Positions 5,904 through 16,080 of a stretch of DNA of 64,000 nt are shown here, in pieces (positions within the stretch are counted from its first letter, which is position 1; each line of letters begins with the position of its first letter). A program made the translations under genes and the position numbers. The notes beneath the pieces were generated by a model that saw only the letters and a list, made by a program, of their open reading frames with translations, had not been told where the DNA came from and ran no database searches. The DNA comes from Jiangella sp. DSM 45060 (lineage in GTDB: Bacteria > Actinomycetota > Actinomycetes > Jiangellales > Jiangellaceae): NCBI RefSeq assembly GCF_900105175.1, contig NZ_LT629771.1:3596001-3660000 (forward strand), in the 5' to 3' direction.

Positions 5904-8587
5904 GTCTCGTCACCTATCCGTAGGATCCCCGCCGGCGTCAGCCGCCGTCCCGTCAGCACCGACACCACCACCGCCACGCCGACCACCAGCACGAAGCCCA
6001 GGGTCACGACACCGAGCAGGCCGAGCGGCAGGTGCACCGCCGGTTGCTCGCCGCCGCCGGTCAGCGACCGCAGGTCGACACCGGAGAGCACCGCCCACGG
6101 CAGCGCCACGCCCAGCACCAGCCCGGTCACTAACGAAACCGCCGCCACCGGCGCGGCCTCCCAGACGACCAGGCCCTCGCCCTGCCGGCTGGACAGCCCG
6201 AGCGTGCGCAGCTGTGACAGCAACCGCCCACGCGACGGCGCGCCCACCACCATGGTGAGCACGACGGCGGCCGCGCACAACAGCCCGGTGAGCGCGATGG
6301 CCCCGACGATGGCCCGCGCGGTGCCGTCGGTCACCGGGCCGCGCAGGTCCGCGACCGCCGACGCCGGTGTGATCACCGCCCGGTCCCCCACCTCGGCGGC
6401 GACGGCGGACGCGGACCCGCCGGAGCCGAGGTCGACCAGCGTGACCCGCGGCGGGATGATCGGCACGCCGGCGTCCTCGAGCACACCGCGATCGGCCAGC
6501 ATCCACTGGCTGCCGGTCGTCAGCCCGGGGATCGAGTCGGCGGTCCCGGCGACGACGGCGTCCAGCCGCTCGCTCAGCGACAGCTGTCCGGTGGCGCCCT
6601 CGTCGACGACGCCGCCGGCGACCAGCAGCGGGATCGCGCCGTCCGGCCCTGGCTCGGTCAGCCCGGCCGGCAGCGGGTCCAGCGCGGTCCCGGCGGCGCG
6701 CAGCGCGTTGAGGGCGGCGACGTCGACGACGTAGAGCGGGACGCGGTTGTCGATGGCACCGACCTTGAACAGCGTCGGCCCGGTGGTCACGACGGGGACG
6801 ACGGCGTCGACGCCGGGCACGTCCGCGACGGCGGCCAGCTCGTCCTCGGTGAGCGGCGTGCCGGTCACCCGGGCGTCCGCGCCGACCTCCTGCCACGCGG
6901 TCTGCTCGATGCCCCGCTCGGTGGTGGACCAGACGACGATCGAGAACGCGGCGATCGACATGCCGACGACCAGCGCGAGCATCGGGACGAACCCGGCGAC
7001 CGGGTCGCGGACGGCCCGCGCGGCGCCGAGATAGGCGACGGTGCCGCGGCGGCCGCCGAGCAGCCGGCCCAGCGTCGCCATCGGCCGCGGGTACAGCCGC
7101 ATGACGAGCACGCTGACGGCCAGCGCGAGCAGCAGCGGCGTGGCGGCCGTCAGCGGGTCGACACCCCCGCCGCCGGCGTCCAGGCCGCGGGCGTTGAGCG
7201 CGAGGGCGGCCGCCGCGGCCGCGCCGACGGCCAGCCCCTCGACCAGCTTGCGGGCCCGCGACGGCCGGGTCAGCCCGAGATCGCGGCGGACGGCGCGCAG
7301 CCCCTTCGGGCGCGCCGCCAGCGGCAGCAGCACGGCCGGCGCCAGGCCCACGACCAGCGGCAACGCCAGTCCGGCAGACCCGCCGACGCCGTCGACGAAG
7401 ACGCCGGCGAGCGCGGTGGCCAACGCGGCGGCGGGCAGCCCCAGCAGCAGCCCTTCGGTGACCATCAGCAGCCGCAACTGCAGCGGCGACGCGCCGCGCG
7501 CGCCGATCAGCGCGAGCGCGGACCGGCGCCGCTCCACCATCAGGCGGGCGGCCAGCGCCAGCACCGCCAGCGCGACGCCGAGCGGCCCGGCCGCGACGAT
7601 CGCCACCACCGCCTGGGAGCTGTCGTGCCGCTCGGCCACCCGGTCCAGGACGTCGACCGAGCCGGTGGTGAGGATCGGCGAGAACGGCAGACCGTAGATG
7701 TTCGTCCCGGCATCGACAGGCGGTGCCGCGGCGATGAACCGGCTCAACGCGTCGCGCAGCGGCACGGTGAAGTCCGCCCGCGCGGACGAGACGTCCACCG
7801 GGTACCAGAGCCGCGTCTCCATCGGGGACCCGAGCACGGGCGCGAGCGCCGCCCACGACTGCGGGTCGACATACGCGGCGACGGTCACCGCCCGGCCGCG
7901 GTCCCAGTCGTCGTAGACCTCCGGCGTCTGCGCGGCGCGGTGGTGCGCCCACGCCGGCGCGCCGGCGTCCAGCGGCTCGTACACACCGGACAGCCGATAC
8001 GTCATCTCCAGCATGCTGACCGGCTGGAACGCCTGCGTGACGCTGCCGACCGTCCAGCCGATCTCCTCGGCCGACGCCCGTGACAGCATGACGTCGACGA
8101 CCAGCGACTCACCCGGCGTGACCGGTCCGGTGACCGGCGCCGGCGCCTCGCCCTCGACCACGCGGACGGTCTCGGCCCAGTACGGGTCGGCGGTCGGCAG
8201 CAGGTTGGTGACGCTGTCGGACGCGCGCACCTCGGCCCGCCAGGTCGGCGCGGTCACGACGAAGCGGCCGGGTCCGGTCGCCGTACGAACCGCCTCAGGG
8301 GCGCCGTCGCGGACCGCGGCGATCGATTGGTCGAGCGGCGCCCAGAGGTCACCGTCCTCGCCCATGGGCGGCGGCGCGGCGACCACCGACGTCACATCGC
8401 GCAGCGCCGGCCGGGTGCCCGCCATCTCCGAGCGAAGATCGTCGGTGAACACCTGCTCGGCCAGCCGCGGCAGCGCCGCCGCGACCAGCGCCAGCACGAA
8501 CACCACCCCGACGACGACCAGCGCCGCCGCGCGGTCGGCGAGGAACTGCCGGCGGAACAGCCGCCCGGTCCCCAGACCCCGGCTCAT
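5900..8587 (-). CDS. FtsX-like ABC permease, large
   Basis: The protein of about 895 residues starts at ATG 8587, preceded by GGGGAGGTGG eight bases upstream. A longer frame to 8659 lacks such a site. After an N-terminal membrane segment (ALVVVGVVFVLALVAAALP) comes a large extracytoplasmic region. Next is a first membrane bundle near residues 350-430, with GAAAAAALALNARGLDA in the middle, then a second extracytoplasmic domain. A final FtsX bundle lies at about 780-880 (IALTGLLCAAAVVLTMVV and LGLLGVVTLGFVLVVGVAVV). This duplicated layout is typical of the MacB/FtsX permease superfamily. No substrate can be deduced. Its stop overlaps the ATPase start by four bases. Confidence 0.85.
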   Translation of the reverse strand: MSRGLGTGRLFRRQFLADRAAALVVVGVVFVLALVAAALPRLAEQVFTDDLRSEMAGTRPALRDVTSVVAAPPPMGEDGDLWAPLDQSIAAVRDGAPEAVRTATGPGRFVVTAPTWRAEVRASDSVTNLLPTADPYWAETVRVVEGEAPAPVTGPVTPGESLVVDVMLSRASAEEIGWTVGSVTQAFQPVSMLEMTYRLSGVYEPLDAGAPAWAHHRAAQTPEVYDDWDRGRAVTVAAYVDPQSWAALAPVLGSPMETRLWYPVDVSSARADFTVPLRDALSRFIAAAPPVDAGTNIYGLPFSPILTTGSVDVLDRVAERHDSSQAVVAIVAAGPLGVALAVLALAARLMVERRRSALALIGARGASPLQLRLLMVTEGLLLGLPAAALATALAGVFVDGVGGSAGLALPLVVGLAPAVLLPLAARPKGLRAVRRDLGLTRPSRARKLVEGLAVGAAAAAALALNARGLDAGGGGVDPLTAATPLLLALAVSVLVMRLYPRPMATLGRLLGGRRGTVAYLGAARAVRDPVAGFVPMLALVVGMSIAAFSIVVWSTTERGIEQTAWQEVGADARVTGTPLTEDELAAVADVPGVDAVVPVVTTGPTLFKVGAIDNRVPLYVVDVAALNALRAAGTALDPLPAGLTEPGPDGAIPLLVAGGVVDEGATGQLSLSERLDAVVAGTADSIPGLTTGSQWMLADRGVLEDAGVPIIPPRVTLVDLGSGGSASAVAAEVGDRAVITPASAVADLRGPVTDGTARAIVGAIALTGLLCAAAVVLTMVVGAPSRGRLLSQLRTLGLSSRQGEGLVVWEAAPVAAVSLVTGLVLGVALPWAVLSGVDLRSLTGGGEQPAVHLPLGLLGVVTLGFVLVVGVAVVVSVLTGRRLTPAGILRIGDET

Positions 8588-8678
8588 CGCCGCGCCACCT
8601 CCCCGGCCGCTCCCGGTGATGCGTATCGGTGCTCGTTGCAAAGCGAGCCGACCGGCCACCCCGCGCCACGAGGCTCGT

Positions 8679-11600
8679 TCATCGCCGCTCCTCCCCTGGA
8701 ACGGCCGCGGCCGCGTCTCGTCCGGCCCGCGACGCCTGCAGCAGCGCCACCGCGGCGACCACTCCGGCCAGCGCGACCCCGAACACGGCCAGCGCGCCCA
8801 GGTTGGCGCCGCCGACCGGGTCCAGCGCCTGCGGCACCCCGGACGTCGCGGCGCGGGCCAGCACCGTCACCGTCAGCGCGGCGACCACCACCCCGCCCAG
8901 CGCGCCCGCCACCATCGCCAGCAGCCCCATGCCGGCCTGCTCGATCCGCCGTGACCGCGCCTGCTCCGACGGCGCCACGCCGACGACGCGCAGCACGGCC
9001 AGCTCGCCGCGCCGCTGCCGCCGCAACGTCGCCGCCGACGCGACCGCGCCGATCGCCGTCAGCACCACCGCCGCCGCGGCCACCGACCAGAACGCCGGCA
9101 CGACGTGCCGGGCCAGGCCGTGGTCGAGCAGCCCGGAGCGGACGGTCTCGCGGTCGGTCACGTCCGCCGCGCTCGCCAGACCGGCGTCCTCGACCGCCGC
9201 GGCCAGCGCCGCGGTGTCGCCGCCGCCGGCGCTCAGCCACACCTCGGTGATGCGCTGCGGCCGGTCCGCGACCCGCAGCAGCGCCGCCGTGACGCTGGGG
9301 AGGTCGGCCACGAACGCGACCGGCTCGGCCACGCCGGGCACGACCGGCACCTCGTCGACGACGCTCGCGTCGATCCTGGCGCCGACGACGTGCAGGGTGA
9401 CCGGGTCACCGACCTGCAGGCCGAAGCGGTCCAGGGCGTCCCGCGAAGCCACGACGGGCACCGGGTCGCCGGTCGCGGCGGGCGGGGTCAGCCGCACGGT
9501 GGCGCCGGGCTGGAACGCCACGGCCGCGGCCGACAGCGGCGACGCCGTGCCGGGTTCCGCGGCGTCGACGCGGTAGCTGGCCTCGGCCTGCGGCTGCCAC
9601 GCCCCGGCGCCGTCCAGCGGCACGTCGGTGGCCGTCCCGGACGCGTCGACCGCGCGCACCGCCGTCACGGCCGGCTCGCTCTCACCGGCCACGGCGAGGG
9701 TGAGGTCCGCGGCGACGACGGTGCCGAAGCCGGCCGGCACGGCCGCGACGCCGTCCTCGACGACGGCCTGGGCCAGCACGCCGCCGGCGTCGGCGACCAG
9801 CAGCGTCGCCGCACCGACGCCGGTCGCGTCGACCTCCAGCCGCTCGGTGCCCTCGGGCAGCTCCAGGCCGGCCAGCGGCGGTTCCGCGGGCGCGACCTCG
9901 GCGGCAACCCGATCGGCGGGGAACACGTCGTCGCGGCCCTCGACGACCGCGCCCAGGCCGGCGGCCGGCATCGCGAGCAGCGCCGTGCTCTCGTCGCCGA
10001 TGCGGGCGCCGGTGGACAGCACCCCGACGGCCTCGGCGGCGCCGTCGACCTGCCCGTACGGCAGCGCCGACTCCGCCGGGCGGGCCGCCGTGAGCGGCCC
10101 CGCGCGGTCGAACGTCACCCGCACGTCGGCGCCGGAGCGGACGTCGGCGAGGTCCTCCTGCAGGCCGGTCCAGGTGGCGGAGTAGGACGCCGCGAGCACG
10201 CCCGCGCCCGCCGTCACCACCACGAGCACGACCACCGACGCGTACACCGGTAGCCGGCGGGTCACCTGCCAGGCCGGCAGCAGCAGCCCGAGCCGGCGGC
10301 GCCCGGCCAGCGCCCGCTCGGCCAGCGCCAGCGGGAACGGGACGGCCAGCAGGGCGAGCGCCGCGCAGGCCAGCAGCGCCAGCGCCGGACCCGGGGTGGC
10401 GAGCAGATCGGCGCCGCCAGTGCCCGACGCCTCGCCGTAGCGGCGCAGCTGCCAGATCGCGACCGCGGCGGCGATCAGCGCGACGGCGGCGAAGCTCCAG
10501 CCGATGGCGCCGGTGGCGCGGCGGCTGCTGAACGCGACGGTGTCCTCGACCCGGCGGCGGGCGGTCGCGGCGGCGCCTGCGACCAGCAGCGCGAGCGTCC
10601 CGGCGGCGACGCCCCCGGCGCACCACGCGGCCACCCCGGTGTCGACGGCCGGCCCGCCGGCGGCTCGCAGCGCGGCCACCGTCGCGGCGGCGCCGAGCGC
10701 GGCCGCGGGCACGACCACCGCGACCGACTCCAGCACCGACCACCACACCAGCTGCGCCGCGGAGAGCCCACGCGAGCGCAGCAGCGTCGTCTCGACCTCG
10801 CGGACCACGCCGAGCAGCCGGGCCACCTGCGCACCGGTGACGATCGCGACTGCCACCAGCACGACCAGCGGGACGGCGGACACGCTGGTGCCGCGGCTGA
10901 CGTCGGCGTCCAGCGACCCGGCGGTCGCCGCGAGCTCGCCGCTCACGGCGACGCCGCGGACGTCGACGCGGTTGTCGCCCTCCAGCGCACCGGGCAGCCC
11001 CGGCAGCGCGCCGGCCAGCGCGGCCACCTGCCCGGGCGTGATCGCGTCGGCCTGCGGCGTGACGCGCCAGCGCACCCGCGGCGACGGCTCGACGGCGGTC
11101 AGCGCCTCCTCGGTGACCACGAAAGGCCCGTACGCGGAGCCGTCGACGCCGGTCACCTCGATCGGCTCGCCGAACCAGAACGGGTCGTCGGGGTCGGCCG
11201 GCAGCCAGGTGCCGGTCACCCGCACGAGGGTCTCGCCGACGGTGATCTGGTCGCCGACGGCCAGGCCGAGCGCCTCGGCGGCGGTCGCGTGCAGCGCTGC
11301 CTGGGTGACCCTGCCGCCGTCGACCGGCCACCCGCCGTCGACCAGCTCGGCGTGCTCCTCCAGGCCCTCGTAGACGGTGAGGACGCCGCGCGCGTCCTGG
11401 TCGCTGCTGGGCACGGCCAGGGCGTCCTCGCCGCCGGCCAGGCTGCGGTACGCCGCCAGCGGCGCCCCGCCGGACCGCTCCGCCACCACCTCACGGACGG
11501 CGGCGTCCTGGTCGGCGGGGTCGGGCGCCAGCCGGGTGACGACCTGCACGGCGGCCTCCGCCGGCGGCGCGGTGCGCAACGCCTCACGGACGCCGTCCTG

Positions 11601-11714
11601 GCTGGCCACGACCAGGTAGCCGACCAGTCCGGTGGTGACGGCCGCCACCACGAACGCCCAGGCGGCCACCGTCGCCACGACGGCGGCGTGGGCGCGGGCC
11701 CGCTTGATTCGCAT
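8679..11714 (-). CDS. FtsX-like ABC permease, large
   Basis: The 1,011-residue protein begins with a basic stretch (MRIKRARAHAAVVA) and a membrane anchor (WAFVVAAVTTGLVGYLVVAS). A large outer domain follows, then a central bundle (VPLVVLVAVAIVTGAQVARLL and neighbours) and a second outer domain. The C-terminal FtsX bundle has WSVAAAAVVLTAIGAVASAA, MGLLAMVAGALGGVVVAALT and LGALAVFGVALAGVVAAVAL. The motif LRRQRRGELAVLRVVGVAP is the cytoplasmic coupling segment common to this superfamily. It is the first permease of the four-gene ABC module and is separated from the second by about 90 bases. The SpoU methyltransferase gene ends 53 bases upstream, so a promoter of its own is possible. Substrate unknown. 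Confidence 0.85.
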   Translation of the reverse strand: MRIKRARAHAAVVATVAAWAFVVAAVTTGLVGYLVVASQDGVREALRTAPPAEAAVQVVTRLAPDPADQDAAVREVVAERSGGAPLAAYRSLAGGEDALAVPSSDQDARGVLTVYEGLEEHAELVDGGWPVDGGRVTQAALHATAAEALGLAVGDQITVGETLVRVTGTWLPADPDDPFWFGEPIEVTGVDGSAYGPFVVTEEALTAVEPSPRVRWRVTPQADAITPGQVAALAGALPGLPGALEGDNRVDVRGVAVSGELAATAGSLDADVSRGTSVSAVPLVVLVAVAIVTGAQVARLLGVVREVETTLLRSRGLSAAQLVWWSVLESVAVVVPAAALGAAATVAALRAAGGPAVDTGVAAWCAGGVAAGTLALLVAGAAATARRRVEDTVAFSSRRATGAIGWSFAAVALIAAAVAIWQLRRYGEASGTGGADLLATPGPALALLACAALALLAVPFPLALAERALAGRRRLGLLLPAWQVTRRLPVYASVVVLVVVTAGAGVLAASYSATWTGLQEDLADVRSGADVRVTFDRAGPLTAARPAESALPYGQVDGAAEAVGVLSTGARIGDESTALLAMPAAGLGAVVEGRDDVFPADRVAAEVAPAEPPLAGLELPEGTERLEVDATGVGAATLLVADAGGVLAQAVVEDGVAAVPAGFGTVVAADLTLAVAGESEPAVTAVRAVDASGTATDVPLDGAGAWQPQAEASYRVDAAEPGTASPLSAAAVAFQPGATVRLTPPAATGDPVPVVASRDALDRFGLQVGDPVTLHVVGARIDASVVDEVPVVPGVAEPVAFVADLPSVTAALLRVADRPQRITEVWLSAGGGDTAALAAAVEDAGLASAADVTDRETVRSGLLDHGLARHVVPAFWSVAAAAVVLTAIGAVASAATLRRQRRGELAVLRVVGVAPSEQARSRRIEQAGMGLLAMVAGALGGVVVAALTVTVLARAATSGVPQALDPVGGANLGALAVFGVALAGVVAAVALLQASRAGRDAAAAVPGEERR

Positions 11715-11767
11715 CAGCCGTGCTCACCAGCCCGGCAATCGTTTCCCCCACGCATGATCGGCACAGA

Positions 11768-12580
11768 CTACCGGGGACGACGCAGGGCATAACAGGCCAC
11801 AGCAGTCGCTGAGGCCACATTGAGACTGTCGACGCCGGCCTGCATCGGGATGCGTACGCGCCGGTCAGCGGCCGCCATCCAGCGCGCCGACAATCCGTGC
11901 CCCTCGCCGCCGACGAGCAGCGCCGTCCGCTCGGCCGGGTCCACGTCGGCGAGGTCGACGGCGTCGTCGGCCGGGGTGAGCGCGAGCGTCTCGAACCCGG
12001 CGGCGGCCAGCGCGGCAGGCGCGTCGTACCACTCCTCGACCCGGGTGTACGGGACGGAGAACACGGTGCCCATCGACACCTTGACGGCGCGCCGGTACAG
12101 CGGGTCGGCGCAGCGCGGGCCGAGCAGGACGGCGTCCCAGCCCAGCGCCGCGGCGCAGCGGAAGATCGCGCCGACGTTGGTGTGGTCGACGAGGTCCTCC
12201 AGGACGACCACCCGCCGGGCCGTGGCCAGCACCTCGTCGATCGGCGGCAGCGGCCGGCGGTGCAGCGACGCCAGCGCGCCGCGGTGCACGTGGAAGCCGG
12301 TGACGCCCTCGATGACCGGCTCCGGCGCCACGTAGACGGGGACGTCGCCGGCCGCGGCGAGCACGTCGGACAGCGCGTCGACCCAGCGCGGCGCCATGAG
12401 GAACGAGCGCGGCCGGAAGCCCGCGGCGACCGCCCGGCGCACCACCTTCTCGCCCTCGGCGAGGAACAGCCCGTGCTCGGCCTCCAGCGACGTGCGCAAC
12501 TGGACGTCGCGCAGTGAGACGTAGTCGGCCAGCCGCGGGTCGTCGACCCCGGCGACCTCGACCAGGCGCGGGCCCGTCAT
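11768..12580 (-). CDS. SpoU/TrmH-family RNA 2'-O-methyltransferase
   Basis: The 270-residue SPOUT enzyme transfers methyl from S-adenosylmethionine to a ribose 2'-hydroxyl of rRNA or tRNA. Residues 1-105 are the SpoU substrate-binding domain (LRTSLEAEHGLFLAEGEKVV). The catalytic SPOUT knot follows: motif 1 VLEDLVDHTNVGAIFRCAAA with the key Asn-x-Gly and Arg, motif 2 LLVGGEGHGLS, and motif 3 IPMQAGVDSLNVASATAVA. All three are intact. Its ATG overlaps the stop of the TSUP permease gene as ATGA. Whether the target is 23S rRNA or tRNA cannot be told from sequence. Confidence 0.92.
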   Translation of the reverse strand: MTGPRLVEVAGVDDPRLADYVSLRDVQLRTSLEAEHGLFLAEGEKVVRRAVAAGFRPRSFLMAPRWVDALSDVLAAAGDVPVYVAPEPVIEGVTGFHVHRGALASLHRRPLPPIDEVLATARRVVVLEDLVDHTNVGAIFRCAAALGWDAVLLGPRCADPLYRRAVKVSMGTVFSVPYTRVEEWYDAPAALAAAGFETLALTPADDAVDLADVDPAERTALLVGGEGHGLSARWMAAADRRVRIPMQAGVDSLNVASATAVACYALRRPR

Positions 12581-13329
12581 CGCAGCACCAGCACGACGAC
12601 GGCGGTGACGCCGACGACCACGATCACGACGCGCAGCACCAGCGGCGACAGCCGCCGCCCGATCCGCGCGCCGACCAGACCGCCGGTCGCGGCGCCGAGC
12701 GCGATCAGCCCGGCCACCGCCCAGTCGACGTCGGCCACCACCATGAACACCAGCCCCGCGACCAGGTTCACCAGCCCGGCCTGCACGTTCTTGACCGCGT
12801 TGAGCCGCTGCAGCGAGTCCGACAGTCCCAGCCCCAGCACGGCGAGCAGCAGCACGCCCTGCGCGGCGCCGAAGTAGCCGCCGTAGACCGCGGTCAGCAG
12901 CACCAGCAGCCAGATGACCGGCCCGCCGTGCTCACGTCCGGACGGGCGCTGCTTGAGCCGCCGCGCGATCCACGGCTGCGCCGCCACCAGCACACAGGCC
13001 AGCACGATCAGCACCGGCACGATCGCCTCGAACGCGCCGGGCGGCAACGCCAGCAGCAGCACCGCGCCACCGGCGCCACCCACGAGCGCGGCCAGCCCGA
13101 ACCGGAGCACCCGGTCGCGCTGGCCGCGCAGTTCCCGCCGATAGCCCCAGGCCCCCATGAGCGAGCCCGGGACCAGCCCGACGGTGTTGGACACGTTGGC
13201 CACCACGGGCGGGTAGCCCAGCGCCAGCAACGTCGGGAACGTGATCATCGTCCCGGAGCCCACGACGACGTTGATCGCACCCGCGGCGAACCCGGCCGCG
13301 ACGATCGCGACGACGTCGAGCAGGCTCAC
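12577..13329 (-). CDS. TSUP (TauE/SafE) family permease
   Basis: The 250-residue membrane protein has the TSUP start pattern: an N-terminal helix ending in GFAAGAINVVVGSGTMITFP, then ALGYPPVVANVSNTVGLVPGS. A second repeat half follows (AVYGGYFGAAQGVLLLAVLG, LNAVKNVQAGLVNLVAGLVF). The GxGxG-like turn and Asn-containing helices recur in both halves, as expected for this family of sulfite/sulfoacetate/small-anion exporters. Substrate is unknown. The GTG start overlaps the SPFH gene's TGA, and its stop overlaps the methyltransferase start, so three genes are chained. Confidence 0.9.
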   Translation of the reverse strand: MSLLDVVAIVAAGFAAGAINVVVGSGTMITFPTLLALGYPPVVANVSNTVGLVPGSLMGAWGYRRELRGQRDRVLRFGLAALVGGAGGAVLLLALPPGAFEAIVPVLIVLACVLVAAQPWIARRLKQRPSGREHGGPVIWLLVLLTAVYGGYFGAAQGVLLLAVLGLGLSDSLQRLNAVKNVQAGLVNLVAGLVFMVVADVDWAVAGLIALGAATGGLVGARIGRRLSPLVLRVVIVVVGVTAVVVLVLR

Positions 13330-14633
13330 CCCGCCGGAGGCGCGGGCGGTGCGGGCGGCGGCGTGGACGGCGGCTCGTCACCGGGGTCCTGGGTCAGGTC
13401 GCGGCCCAGGGCCGGGCCGGTCGCGCCGTTGCCCGCGGGACCGCGCTCGTCGCCGGACGCGCCGTCGCCGGACGCGGCGTCGCCGGACACGGCGTCGCCG
13501 GACGCGGAGTCGTCGCTCTGCTCACTGACGTCGGCGTCGGACGGCGGCAGCGGCTTGGACGGGTCGGACGCGACCTCGGCGGCCGCCAGCGCCCGGCGGA
13601 CCTCCTCGGCGGCAGCGGCCGCGGCCGCCTCGCCCTCGGCGGCGGCCTCCTGGGCGGCGGCCTCGATCTCCTCGGCCGCGTTGTCGTCGGCCGGGATGGC
13701 GCCCGGCGCGAAACCGGAGCCGAACCGGCCGACGGCGTCGCCGAGGCCCTCGAGCGCCTTACCGAACTCGCTCGGCACGATCCAGACCTTGTTGGAGTCG
13801 CCCTTCGCGATCTCGGGCATCATCTGCAGGTACTGGTAGGCCAGCAGCTTCTGGTCGGGGTTGCCGCGGTGGATGGCGTCGAAGACGGCGCCGATGGCCT
13901 TCGCCTCACCGTCGGCGCGCAGGATCTGCGCCTGCTTCTCGGCCTCGGCCCGCAGGACGGTCGACTGCTTGTCGCCCTCGGCGGTCAGGATGGCGGACTG
14001 CTTCTGGCCCTCGGCTGTGAGGATCTGCGACTGCCGCACACCCTCGGCGTTGAGGATCGCCGCGCGCTTGTCGCGGTCGGCGCGCATCTGCTTCTCCATG
14101 GAGTCCTGGATGGACGGCGGCGGGTCGATGGCCTTCAGCTCGACCCGGTTCACCCGGATGCCCCACTTGCCGGTGGCGTCGTCGAGGACGCCGCGCAGTG
14201 CGTTGTTGATCTCTTCGCGGCTGGTCAGCGTGCGCTCGAGGTCCATGCCACCGATGACGTTACGCAGCGTGGTGACGGTCAGCTGCTCGATGCCCTGGAT
14301 GTAGTTGGCGATCTCGTAGGTCGCCGCCTTGGGGTCGTTCACCTGGTAGTAGATGACGGTGTCGATGGAGACCACCAGGTTGTCCTGGGTGATCACCGGC
14401 TGCGGCGGGAACGACACGACCTGCTCGCGGAGGTCGAGCAGCGGCAGCACGCGGTCGATGAACGGCACGACCACCGTCAGGCCGGGGTCGAGGGTGCGCT
14501 GGTAGCGGCCCAGCCGCTCGACGATGCCGGCCCGCGCCTGCGGCACGATGCGCACCGACTTGGCCAGCGTCACCAGCACGAAGATGGCCAGGAGAATGAC
14601 GACGAGGAGAACGAATATCTGACCGGCTTCCAT
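13326..14633 (-). CDS. SPFH/band-7 membrane scaffold protein
   Basis: A 435-residue stomatin/QmcA-like protein. The N-terminal membrane anchor is FVLLVVILLAIFVLVTLAKS, followed by the SPFH core (RIVPQARAGIVERLGRYQRT, VSFPPQPVITQDNLVVSIDT, YEIANYIQGIEQLTVTTLRN). After that comes the conserved coiled coil in which ILTAEGQKQSAILTAEGDKQ repeats. Such proteins form oligomeric membrane microdomain scaffolds. The last 100 residues are an acidic, disordered tail with five-residue units of the type SGDAA encoded by a 15-base repeat near 13,450-13,515. The NfeD gene lies just upstream, the usual partner of SPFH proteins. Confidence 0.93.
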   Translation of the reverse strand: MEAGQIFVLLVVILLAIFVLVTLAKSVRIVPQARAGIVERLGRYQRTLDPGLTVVVPFIDRVLPLLDLREQVVSFPPQPVITQDNLVVSIDTVIYYQVNDPKAATYEIANYIQGIEQLTVTTLRNVIGGMDLERTLTSREEINNALRGVLDDATGKWGIRVNRVELKAIDPPPSIQDSMEKQMRADRDKRAAILNAEGVRQSQILTAEGQKQSAILTAEGDKQSTVLRAEAEKQAQILRADGEAKAIGAVFDAIHRGNPDQKLLAYQYLQMMPEIAKGDSNKVWIVPSEFGKALEGLGDAVGRFGSGFAPGAIPADDNAAEEIEAAAQEAAAEGEAAAAAAAEEVRRALAAAEVASDPSKPLPPSDADVSEQSDDSASGDAVSGDAASGDGASGDERGPAGNGATGPALGRDLTQDPGDEPPSTPPPAPPAPPAG

Positions 14634-14694
14634 GAATTGACCTTCCGAGTTTCCGTGGCCGGGCGAGTCGCGGCAAAACCTATCAGTGCCGGGT

Positions 14695-15162
14695 CTATCG
14701 CGGGTCGGCCTCGAACACGAGCGCCGTCGCCCCCTGGATCTCGATGACGTCGACGTCGCGGCCGGCCTCGATGACCGAGGTGCCGTCGTAGCAGCGGGCG
14801 GTCCAGATCTCGCCGGCGAGCTTGATGAGGCCGCGCTCGGAGTCGACCGTCTCGACGACGACGCCCTTGCGCCCGACCAGCGCGGCGGCCCCGGTGCGGG
14901 TGCTGCCGCTGGTGCGCAGGTGCCGCTTGGCGACCGGCCGGACGAACCCGAGCAGCGCGACGCTGACGGCGATGGCGATGACGATCTGCAGCCACAGCGC
15001 GTCGATGCCGACGAGCGCCGCCACCGCGCCGGCCGCCGCCCCGCCGGCCAGCATGAGGAAGATGAGGTCGACCGTGGTGGTCTCGACGATGCCGAGGACG
15101 AACGCCAGACCGAGCCAGGCGACCCAGTCGTGTTCGCCGAGCCAGTCCAGGAAGTCCTGCAT
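14695..15162 (-). CDS. NfeD-like membrane protein
   Basis: The 155-residue short NfeD has N-terminal membrane helices (WVAWLGLAFVLGIVETTTVD, IFLMLAGGAAAGAVAALVGI, LQIVIAIAVSVALLGFVRPV). The C-terminal OB-fold contains ALVGRKGVVVETVDSERGLI, LAGEIWTARCYDGTSVIEAG and ending VDVIEIQGATALVFEAD. This order and size are typical of the NfeD1b class, which works with SPFH proteins at the membrane. It lies 61 bases upstream of the SPFH gene and 9 bases downstream of an ABC ATPase gene. Confidence 0.93.
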   Translation of the reverse strand: MQDFLDWLGEHDWVAWLGLAFVLGIVETTTVDLIFLMLAGGAAAGAVAALVGIDALWLQIVIAIAVSVALLGFVRPVAKRHLRTSGSTRTGAAALVGRKGVVVETVDSERGLIKLAGEIWTARCYDGTSVIEAGRDVDVIEIQGATALVFEADPR

Positions 15163-15171
15163 GGTCTCAGT

Positions 15172-15984
<813 letters not shown>

Positions 15985-16080
15985 CGCGTGGACGGCTCCC
16001 TCGACAACGGCTGACGGAGGCGACGCGCTCGCCCCGGATCCCCGCCCGACTCTAGCGGGCGGGTCGTAGGCTCTAGAGTC

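Noticed and set aside
12514-13839. Long plus-strand open frame of about 441 codons over the TSUP and SPFH genes
   Set aside because: The product is low-complexity Arg/His/Pro/Gln, and the opposite strand has clear conserved families. It is a GC-driven shadow.
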